DNA of 41,032 nt, taken from positions 1-41,032 of the IMG/VR virus record IMGVR_UViG_3300048061_000701. One strand, 5' to 3'. A program made the position numbers and the translations under genes. The DNA comes from a virus. Each line of letters starts with the position of its first letter. Positions within the stretch are counted from its first letter, which is position 1. Positions 22,801-34,800 of this stretch are shown piece after piece. Under the pieces are notes generated by a model. It was not told where the DNA came from. It saw only the letters and a program-made list of their open reading frames with translations, and ran no database searches.

Positions 22801-25800
22801 AGATAGCATCGATATACAACTCAAGGTCACGGATGCACTTATTAGGATCAGGAACGGTGAGTGACGTATATTGCGTCATCATCTCATCGTATGCCTTATT
22901 AGCAATGTATGATTTATTTTTCTGGATCAAACGATATGCATCAGAATACCTACTCCAGGAGTTGGTAATGATATCACCAGGGAAGTAGAATCTGGGGTGC
23001 TTGACAGCAATTTCTGCTTCAGCAAAATCAATGATTTGATCTTTGTTACCAAGGATCATTGCCGAGGCATCTTTGAATCTGTTGGTAGCAACACCATGGA
23101 AGACAGAGCTTGGGTTGCCGTAGTTTGCTCTATTGTTAATGACAATATCGCCTTCAGAGAAGTTGCCACCTGCCAACTGAGTATACTGGACTTCAGTATT
23201 TCTAACTTCTTCAAAGTCAAGGAAGTCAGCATTGATTCTGCTACTAGAATCGTAAAGCTCAGTAGGTGTAATAGAAGATTGTGAAATGTTATCGATGATA
23301 ACGTTAGGATTAGTAATACTAACCAGACGCTCAAACAGCAGACCGTAGAATGTAGATCCTGGGTTGATAATCAACTCATCAACAGCATCCTGGGTGGCAG
23401 GATCAATATAAGGAGAGATGAATGTAATCTGACCAGCAATCTTAGATGATGCTGAGTAAACAAACTCATTAAGTCTTAGATCAAAGATACCAGTTTCAAA
23501 CTGTGCAGTACCTGAGGTCTTACTAACCACGATAGCATCAGTGACATTACCATCTCCATCAATATTAGTTTCTTCGATAATAGCAGTGTCACCTTCAAGG
23601 TTAGTGATAGATTCACCAAACTGGAAGATAGTATCGCTATTAATAGCAGTAACACTCTGGACAAGTGCCGAGAAGAGGGTGCCACGAGTGATCTCTTCAT
23701 TCAAGTTGAATGATCCACCAACCAAGTTGATAACGTCGATATGAGTCGTGCCAGAGTCGATAATAGTAGCAACAACGTCGCTATCTTTACCTTGGACTTG
23801 CTGACCCAGAGTTGGGAAGATGCCGAAGTTTGGTGGACCTGCCTGACCAGAATACAATTCAATTCTGTAAATTACGGTAGGAGTAATCTCCAGAGATCTG
23901 TAGTTGACTCTAGACGCTGGTTTTGGTGGCTCGCCAAATACAATTTGTCCACCAACAATAGTATAGGAAACGCCAGGTGCCTGAATCACACCGTTAATAG
24001 TAATCAGCAACTGATTCTGTTGGACGATAACCTGCTCACCTTCTACAGTAATTGGGAATTGCTTATCAATACCGTTAAACTGAGGTGAAATGTCGTCAAG
24101 TTTCTTCACGATAGAGGTCAAGATTTCCTCAGAGGAAGTCAGACGCTTTTTACGGAAGAGGACTTCAGTATTGTTGTAATCGGTGTAAATTGGTTGTGCT
24201 GCACCGAAAGATGTGATCTGGTTGACGTTGGAGTAGTTATTGATGTTAACTTCCTTCGTAAACTCAGTACCGACCTTTCTACCCGAAACATCCTTACCAC
24301 CGACCAATTGCAACTGTCCAAACAGTTGGAATCCAGCAGGGTGATTGTTTTCAAGGATTTGAGTCTTCCATTTTGTGATGGGAATCTCAGACTTGATAAC
24401 ATAAGAGAAGTTCTGATAGAAGAAGGAATCTTGAATCTTTTGGACAATTTCGGAAGGTTTGCCGACGTTATCGATAAACTTACCAGGAGTCTTAGTCAAA
24501 GATCCGATATTCAACACACCACGAGCAATACTCATGTTATCGATAACACCAGATGCTTTGGAGATGGATCCAGTGACTTTTTCGCCCATTTTCCAATCTC
24601 CGTCATAATCGACGATCTTGAGGATCTTAGGACCGATTTGCCAACCAGTATTAGTAGAAACCTTACCAGTTGCACTTGCAAGCTCAATTGCACTACCTTG
24701 GAAGACTTCTTCGCCTTCAAGGAAGCGAGATGTTGCAACAACTGCTTCTGCTTTACCACCGAAGACTTCGGTAAGCAATACTTGACGACCACTACCTTGA
24801 GTCAGGAATGTAATGTAATCACCTGCTTGTGCTGACTGTAGAGTCAATCCAAAGCGGATTTGGTCGGATTCTAGTGAGTTTGCCTGACCAGCGATTGCAT
24901 AATAGACCTGACCAGCAATCAATGCAGTCAAACCTGCACTGGATGGTTTGGGAAGGATGCCTTCAGTGCTACCAACATCTTCAGAGCGGAATTGGATTTC
25001 TGCACCAGTTGTGATACCGTGAGGGAAGTTAAACTGCAGATAGTTGAGGTCGAGGTTAACAACATAGTTAAACTCAGACTTCAGAGTCACAACAGGCTCA
25101 GATGAGTATCCAGCACCAGGATTCTTGATGATGATCTCATTGAGTCGGTTATTCTTGATAACTGCGACTGCATCTGCACCTGTACCACCGCCACCGTCAA
25201 TAACAACTGCAGGAGTCGATGTATAACCAGCACCAGGATCTGTGATCTTGATTTCGGAAAGAATCGAAGTATTGAAGAGTTGAAGGTTAACAGGGAAGGT
25301 AATTTCAGGTTTCAGGGTATAATCATGGGAATATCCGAAACCAAACTCATTATTCTTAAGTCTCTTGATCTTACCAATGTTTCTACCTGTCAGGAAGACA
25401 GATGCACCAGTACCTTCGCTAGGAATGTTAACGCTGACAGCACCACCAGATCCAGACAGTGTGGGACCAAGAATACCAGTGATAGCGTCAATATCAACAC
25501 TAGCAACGGTATAACCTTTACCTGGGTCTGCAACAGCGACACTAGAGATTGCACCAGACCCAGTTTCATCATCTAGAAGGACTGTGACGGTAACTTTACC
25601 GCCTTCGCCGTCTCCATTAACAGGAACGTCGTAGTAGACGCCAGGTGCGTATTCTGTGCCGCCATCAATAACCTCAACCTTCTCAATTTGACGGAAGGAT
25701 GCAATATCGGAGATGATAGGCAGTTTCTTATAGAATCCACCAGGAGAAACAAGTTTGATCGTATTAATAGGACCAACTGCTCTGGTAGATGTCGTGGAGT

Positions 25801-28800
25801 AGTATGAATACTCATTTCCTTGATCATCAGATCCAATCTCAGCATTATTACGCTCAGGTTCTCTGTTGAGTGGGAATTTGAATTCAGTATCACTTACAAT
25901 CTCACTAATTCTGAATCTACCTTGATATGGAGTTGTGATAACATCAATGTATGAGTTTTCTCCAACTGGGGAGTTAGATCCAGTCCTTGATGGGTCAAAG
26001 TAGTAAGAGATGTTAGTAACATCACCAAGCACCAAGAATTTAACGAATGGTGTGCTTGCACCTGCACCTTGGATACCAGGAGTGCCCTCTCTAACAGTAT
26101 TGTTGAAGGAATACTCCAGTTTATACTGGTTGTCCTGAGAGAATGACAGATAGTAACCGAAGTTGGAAGGATCGCTAAGCTCGAAGTTATACTGGTGATT
26201 TCTAGTGAAAATCAGAGTAGGATGCTTAGCATAGATGTTGACGTTTGCAATTCCATTGTTTACAAACGTTGGATCGGACACTGCGGTGTCTCTAATACCA
26301 AATGTGAATTCTCTAGATCCAATAACATCATCGATGAAGAATGATCCGTTATATTGAGCACCAGAGAATCCTTCAGCAAAGATAATCTCGCCTTCCTTAT
26401 AGAAGTGTGGGGAATTGGATGTGCAATAGACTTTATCAGTTCTAACGCTGCTAGCAAGAAGAATATCTTTCTCAAGACGTGCAGTAACACGAATCTTCTT
26501 AACAGATGCAAAACCAGAGATCTCTACAGACTTCTCATCTTCTGCCAACGTAATATTGTTGGTGTTGACACTAACAACGTCATTAGGAATGAAGTTTGAT
26601 CCAGGTTGGACTTCTAAGATCTCAATACTATAGTTGTTACCTTGATCATAAGGCATCAAACGGGTGTACTGACTGATTGCCTCGTTAGTTTCAACGAAGG
26701 ACCAAGTAACACTACCATCAGATACATCACCAGTAGTATGTGTGGGAGGAGTGGGTGTAGTAACACCACCGCCACCAACAGCAACCTGATAAACGTTGAG
26801 TTTATACCACACACGCTGACCAACAGCGTATAGACGATGTGGCAACCATTCAGGCATATCCAGACCAGTATATTGAGGTCTGGGGAAGGGGTGCTCAGTC
26901 AGATCAAGAGTAAATTTACCTGCGTCGTCGATGAATGCCCAGTTAATGACACCATCAGTAACAACACCAGTGTTGTGCTGAGGTGAAATTGTGCCAGATG
27001 TGCCAGCACCCTGTGCTTCATAGATTCTCTTTTGGTTGTAGACACGATCACCTTGTGCATATGCAGTTGATGCTACCCAAGGAGATTCCTCTTCAATAGT
27101 ATCGAAGTAAGTGCCTTCAATCTGGTTGATATCTCCACCAAGAGTTGTAGTGCGGAATCTATCAGTATTATTAAATGTGCCAAAGATCTTACCAACTCTA
27201 TACTTGGTGCCAATACCAGGATTCCTCAGACTACCTGCAGGAACCTCTGTAATAGTTGCAAAGGCAGTCGTAGTGCCAACGTTGTTAAACTGTTGCAGTA
27301 TAGAATACTGAGTAAGTTTAAGTGGTTGGGTAAACGTAAATTCTTGGACGTTATCAATTTTCTGATATAGAGCATCCCTCAGATAGAATTTGGGGATAAC
27401 ATCAGCAGAGATAATTAATCTCTTACCACGAGGTGATGGGATGGTAGAAGTCTTGGATGCATACTGGTCATACGCTGAAGATAGTGTATATGTACCAGGG
27501 ATCAACGTGGAGAAAGTCTGGGACATGTCCAGAATTTGCAGACCACCAGGACCCTCTAACCATGTAGAAATTGCACCTGGAGAAACACTCGTCCAAGTCA
27601 TACCGATAGTGTGATCGGTGAATGCAATATTACTGTAATTGCTAAGACCAGTCAGAGTGTATGCTGCACGCTGAGTATGTGCTCTATCAAACTTGATCAG
27701 TGCAACGTCAGAGTTGGACGTAGTGATTGCAATCTCAGAAGTGGGCACAGTATAAGAAGTGCCAGAATATGGAGCAGCATCATCGAGCACAAAGTCATCG
27801 ATGTTACCACGGAAACTATTTGCAACTGTTGGAGAACTGACAGGACCACAGATAACAACATCATCAAGAGCAACATCAGTAGTGCTCTGATAACTGATCT
27901 GCTGGTTACCGCCAACGAATACCTCATAACGATACAGACCCAGAGATTCTTGACGCTTCTGGACAGTAATATGGACCCATGCTGCAGCAGCAAAGGCATC
28001 CCAGTTAGTTGCAGCAACAGAAGAAGCAACCTGAGTGCCATTCAAGTAAAGGATAACCTTCTGATAGTCAGGATCAGTGTTATCACCTTTGATAGTTGCA
28101 GTAATTGAGTTGGTATTAGTTGCATCGTTAAAATGCAGTAATGTGGGCTCATGTGCAGTGTTCCATGCTGTCGTATTCATGGACATCCACATTCTGCCAC
28201 TCCACTCAAGAGGGGTCAGACCCAAATCAGCAATAGTAATAGGTGCAACGTCGTTAAACTTCAGAGATCCGCCGTCAAACTTGTAAACAGCAGCATCATG
28301 AGTAATATCAGACTGACTGAAGTAGTTGTAAGTGCCAAGTTGTTGCTTGGTTGTATCCTCTACAGGATTTGCACTGTTGCCCATTCTCCAAGAGGCAAGC
28401 TGATCAGATTGCTGACGGTTGACAGCAAGAATAGTATCACCAGAGTTATCCAGGGCATGAGTAGTTGCTTGGAAACCAATGTTTGTAGTATCATCAACCT
28501 TTGTTTGATGCAGCAGAGTCCCGTCATACTTCATATAAGTGATAACTGAATATCTCTGATTCTGTGCTTCAGTTACATCAGAAACTAGAGTGTAGTTACC
28601 CCACTGATCATATGAGATACCTGCATGATGCATTCCCAGGAAATCACCAGCGGTAGTAACAGTCTTACTCCAGTCCCACTCAGTTTGTGCAGTGGAAAGT
28701 AGGAACTTGTTGATCTGGATCTTATCATACTTAGATGCTGCAGAGTTGAAGATATCCCAAGCAACAATAATTGCACCATAGTCATCCATGACCATTGTTG

Positions 28801-31800
28801 GGTTGACAACACGTCCACCCACCGTAGGAATCTGCTTGATCCAATCCATCTCAAGGTTTGCACCATCGTAGAAGAATTCACCGAAGATCAAGTCATCATT
28901 TTGATCATTAACACCAATAAAGAAGAATCTATCATCGGAGATCATCATGATCTGATGCATTTTCTCAGAATCATCCTGAGATGCAACCTTACGCTTCTCA
29001 ACCAGATCGCCTTCAATACCACACTGGATGATCCACATGTCATCGGGATCAACAGAGTTAGTATCGGTATAACCGCAAAGGTAGATACGTTGCTCCTGAT
29101 CAAGAGCGATAGAAGTTACAAAGTCTCTTCTGGTGCTACCAGAGATACCAGCAATTGCTCTCTGCCACTGCAGGATACCGTCAGGATCGTTTGCATTGTT
29201 GAATCCAGACTCATAAAGTCCTAACCAGATGTCTGGGTTGTACGTGTCGTTGTCAGGATTCTTTGTTTGGCCTGTAACATATATGAGGTCGTTTTCTGGA
29301 GCAGCATTGACCACCATCTTGAGGAATTCAGCCCTCTTCTGGTTGGCATTGGTAGGAATGAGAGTTCTCTCCCAGATCTTCTGACCCAAGTCGTCAAACT
29401 TGGCAAGGAACGCAGACTCATCTCCATCTGTCTCGGTAATCTTACCGCAGATATAGGTATTGCGTTGTGAGGTTACCTTGATATCATTAACATTAATGAT
29501 ACCATCTGCTTCCATGTATTCGGTCAACCAATAGCGAGTTTTCTTAAACTGCTGTGGATGGGAAACACGGATTTGTGGAGGATTCTCAGGATCATAACCA
29601 TTACCAGAGTTGATAATGTTGACACTGCTGATCTGACCAGTATTTTGTAGGACAATCTCTAGTTGACCATCCTGACCAGCAGATGTGATCAATTCAAACG
29701 TAGGAGGAATATCTTCGTTGTAACCAACACCACCCTGAGTTACATTGATACGCTCAATGCCAGACACAACCTTAACTTTGAAGTTTTTGTTGGTGTTATC
29801 AATAACAGGGGATGAGTTAAGAATCAACTCATCTTGCTGACGCAAGTCGTGATTAGCTGATGTATTAATCACACCATATGGACGATCACCAATGATCTCC
29901 TTACTGTATGATTGGATGCTTTGACCCTTAACAGATTCGATGAATGCCGAAGCACCGAAACCACCAGTATCTCCATCGTCAAAGAAGATGGTATCATTAA
30001 CCTGATAGGAAACACCAGGGTTTTCAATAACGAAACCGTCGATCTGAGCATCTTCAAACTGAGTAGTTGTCTCAACTTCGATGTCAACTCTAGACTCTTC
30101 AGAAACCTGAGGGAAGTAATCATAGATTTGTAGAGTTGCCTCTTCAGACATCTCTAGGACTTCTTGTTGCTCATTAGCATCAATGATTCCGTCGTTATTA
30201 CTGTCCTGGATCTCAAAGATGAGAGGATATCCTTCAATCTCAGTCGTCAGTACATCTGCTTCCTGGTTAGGTTGACGATCAACATCAATATCAACGTTGA
30301 CATAAGGATCTCTATATCTTACAACGTCTTGAGGAATGTTTTCCTGGGTTGCACCCTGAGTAAAGTTCCATGGATCAGGCAGTGAGTTAAACTGAGGACC
30401 AAGGATATATGGGAATTCAGCAATACCTGCTTCCGATGCATCAATAGTAATAAAGTATGCATAGGTGCCATCAGGATACTGAGGTGTCTTACAGAAACGA
30501 CCGTTATAGTTGTCGAGATCGCCAGACTGGAAGTCATACTCATAGTCAGCAACAAACGATCCAGCAGGATATGAGGACAGCTCAGGTCCATCAACACGAG
30601 CAGGATTGGGGTTAGTTGCTAAGTCATATACAACGTTATCTTTTAGTTTATATGAAGTGCGAAGTCTTCTGATTCCGCTATTCTGGTCAGTTGGGTCAAT
30701 GTAACCGTAGGGACCGTAGATTGGGTTACCATCATACGCCCAACCCAGAATAGGAGAGTGCTCATAGTTGGATTCAACTTCTTGGAATTGTTGTGTAACT
30801 GCATTAAGGAAGACGTTATCGCCAACCACATAGCGGAGTTCTTTAGGATCACTAAGGTGAGCATATTCACCACCGAACTGGTTATTACGACCAGTAAAGA
30901 CGTATCCTCGTGCTCCATCATAATTAGTGGCAAGATCATACTGAAGGTTTTTATTCCACTCAAAAACTTGTGGAGTAAACTCAGCAAAGTCACCGACAGA
31001 CTCAAGTCTGACAGTAGTAAGACCTTGGGTATATCCAATACCTCTGTTAGTGATCTCAACACTAAGGACTCTACCTTTATCTTCGCCAATAGTGCCAATT
31101 ACTGCTCGTGCAATAGCACCAAAACCATCACCATTAATGATGATCGTGGGAGCAGTAGTATAACCACTACCAGAGTTAATAATAGCAATAGAAACAATAC
31201 GACCATTGATAACAATGGGTTGTGCCAAAGCACCTTCACCAGAGTTAACTCGGATACTAGGTAACTCAGTATATCCACTACCATTGGCAGTGATGCTAAC
31301 ACTCTGAATAGGACCACGGACGTTTGCCTTTGCTAAGGCACCTGTACCACCGCCACCAGTAACTGAGACGCTAGGTTGTGAAGTATACCCTGTGCCTGGT
31401 TGCTCAACCAGGATTCTGGTGACACGACCACCTGTTACGATAGCTTGTGCAGTTGCTCCGATACCACCACCGCCAACGATGGAGACCAGAGGAGATTCTG
31501 TGTATCCGCTACCTTGTTCAGTAACGTCAAATGAAGTTAGACTACCATTAACAACAACTTCACCAGTAGCACCTGTACCGCCACCACCAGTGATTTCCAG
31601 AGCAGGTTTGGATCCTGCATCATAGTCCTGACCAGTGTTACTAACTGTGATGCCAGTCAGTGGACCGAATCTAACAAAGTCGCCAGACTTATATGCCCAG
31701 ATAGACACACCATTCACCCAAGCACCAATCGAGGTGTTTGCTGAGATGTCTTGACGCTCGGAAATCGTTTGGACTAAACGGGGGAAACGGAGCAGCTTGC

Positions 31801-34800
31801 GCTGGTTACCAGGAATCAGTGCTGATCCTGTGAAAGGACCAACCTTATAGTTGGGTAGACCAGAGGAAGCAACATAAACATAATCAGCATTGAAGAAGGA
31901 GTTTTGGATGTTCGTTGTAAACTCACTAACAACACTGTTAATGGAATTGATATCGGACTTACCTCTGTTAAGGTCCACAGAGAGAAGAATGTTACCTTCT
32001 GGAATAATTTCTGTAGGTGTATTAATCTGATATGTAAACTGCAGTGTATCGATACGGGAAGTAACGGTAAACGTGCCGTTGAATACAACAGGGTTAGCAC
32101 CATAAATCGTCACCTGATCAGATACCAGGAGACCATGTGGGTTATCACAAACAACTGTAGCAGTTTGGTTGTTAACACCACCAGGAGTGACAGTATTAAC
32201 CTGAATCAGTTTCTTAACGTTGTATAACCAAGAAGATAATCTCTCATCTTCAGATGAAGATCCGAGTTTAGCAACTTTTAGTTTGTCGCCTTGCAGATAG
32301 TAAGATCCAGTATCTTCCAGGATCGTTGTACCTGCTTCTGCAATACCAAGCACTCTGAGTTTACACTCAGTAGATGTACCCTTATTGACATAGACAAAAA
32401 TGTCAGAGTATACAATCGTGCCAGGATCCCAATCTTCTACAACACCATTTTGAGATCTGGTGCATTCGATAAACTGGTTAAGTGATTTCTCCTTATACTG
32501 TGCAGTCTCTACATCGTTAATACGAATGGTGCCGTTTCTTTCTGGCCATCCAATCGTGGAGTCAACGGTAATAATCTGACCTGTGGTGGTCAGTGGCTCA
32601 ACTAGAGTAGTCTTATAAGGGATGATGAAACTACCAGATAGCGTCTCTTCTGAGATTGCCAATTCGTAGATAGTGTCCTTACCTTCAATAATGGTAATGA
32701 CGTTTTCAATCAGAGCATTTGCTGCCTTGACACTAAGGTCAACAGGATCAGCATACTGAATAAGTTGAGAATCGATGAGATTTCCAGGATCACCTGAAAT
32801 CAATTCAGCACGCAGAACAGTATCAACAACCCATGTTGCAGCAGATGGGGAAATGATCTCATCTCTAGGATAGTAGATCTCCACCTGCTCACCAAACATG
32901 ATCTTAAACAGATACTGTGTGGAAAGCTCAGTACCTTTACTGATGTAGAAATCAGTAATGCTCTTAATTACTTGAATTGGATTGATTGAAGAGTAATCAA
33001 TCTCAATAGTGGGGAGATATTGTCTTCTAAACTTATCAAAGACTTCTCTGATGAACAAAGAGTCTAGGTTGATAACTGTAGACGCTGCTGGGTGAGTAGA
33101 CTGACGCAGTGTTGCTTCACCAGCGTAGATCTCATTATGGAGGTTGTCATATCCAACAGCACCAGATACACCACGACTACATCCTAGGAATGCAGAAGGG
33201 GAATATCCACTACCTCTTTCAATGATCTCGTAACCAGTCAGTTCATTGAAACCAACAGCAACAGATGCTCTTGCCGATTTAGGCTCGGCAATGTAAATTT
33301 TAGGGGGCTCTGTTTCAGAATATCCACTACCGAAGTTGGTAATGTTGATATCCGTGATCTGACCATTAAAGATAGTTGCAGCAGCAGTTGCTCCTGTGCC
33401 ACCAATAGGATCGCCATATGGATCCTTTCTATCGTCAACAATGTACACAGAAGGAGCATCGGTATAACCGTTGCCACCTGTTAGCATTTCAATATTGGTG
33501 ACGTTACCAGATGCAACAGTAACATCGAGAACCTGAGCACCAATAGGTTGAATGATCCTTGCTCTAGGTGGGGTTGCATACCCTCTACCTCTATTCGTAA
33601 TAACGATCTCGTAGACTTGACCGTCTTGGTTGATTCTAGAGATTGCCTGAGCGTTGATGCCGCCTTCAGGTGCAGGATCTAGATAAACAATAGGAGGATT
33701 GCTATAGTTCAGTCCAAATTCTTCGACAGCAATACTGTCAATGTTTACACGACCTTCACTATCAATTGTAGGTTGACCAATTTTACAACCACCAGGATTG
33801 GCAAAAGAAATTGCAGGGATAAAATCATATCCACTACCAGAATTCATGATAGTTAGACTATCAACCTGACCAGTTACATCATCTACGGTTAGGGCAACCT
33901 TTGCCAGTGTACCACCTGTAGGAGCGCCTACAAGAGCGATAGGAGGGTTATATGACGTGTAACCCTGTCCACCATCAATTAGGTTAATATTCTTGATGCC
34001 ACTAACCAAAGTTTTGGCAGTCGCACCCACACCTTCACTGTGTTGGACTACAACTTTAGGTGCAAAATCTAGTCTATAACCACTACCACCAGTTTTAGGA
34101 ATTAGGCGGTCAACTTGACCAAAATTATCGACAGAGACAACTGCAGATGCTCCAGATCCAAAATTTGGGGCAATATACTCAACAGAGCGAATATGAATAT
34201 TATCAGCGCCACCCAGTGGGAATCTAAAGATAATTTCACTTCCATATACGGTATAGTCGGTATATGGCTCAAGTTGGCGATTGTTTTTCTTGACAATCAG
34301 ACCAATCGCTGAAGTTGGGGTATATGGTTGTGTATTTACTCTGAGGGGATATTCTTTCTTACTTTGATATTCTTCAAAGGGTACTGCATCAGTTGTGACG
34401 ATCGTTTGATCGGCATACCCAACCAAATATATAATTTCAGTGAATGCAGAGTCGTCAGCACCAGATCTTTCACGGGGAGCAACGGCAAAGCGAATCTCAT
34501 CGCCCTCAAGGAAATAATCAGTCCCAGGGACTAACATTTCATTGTATACAACAACAATTAGGTGATCTACTGAAGGGGGATTTACAGGAGTGCCTAAAAA
34601 GTTAAGAGGGAATTTATTTCTAGTCCCATCGAACAACTGGAAAGGATTTTCTAGTTGTTGTTTCTTTTTATCAAATTGTGCAGGAGAAACACCTGGAGTG
34701 ACAATAGCATCAGGTCCACGAGTAACATTCTCGTAGTAAATTACCTCATTATCAATCTTGATAGATCCATCGGTCGCTTTGAAACCATCAATCGCCTCAA

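Larger units (their letters stand above)
16810..22920 (-). repeat. Array of seven Cys-containing helical modules
   Basis: Within the giant, about residues 4043-6080, seven related units recur. Each has a core of the form C(I/x)xDxxxxIxALxxDxxxGGNY followed by a helical segment ending ALxxxxxL. Examples are KCIRDLELYIDAISIDIFRG, KCRRDIGLMIDALAEDVSQG, KCIRDTKDYIIGALVKDLRD, YCERDVKQFILPAVIADLCT, NCSDDVKDILKALVHDLNYN, DCVHDVTDILRALVFNLKYD and FCADILKAVRYDMITGG. Several are preceded by CADxxDxNxxWIAEEAV helices. Between units lie short CxxVxxAIxTLxDI helices, the tandem beta repeats and two LamG-like domains. I do not know a family for this module. Confidence 0.8.
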
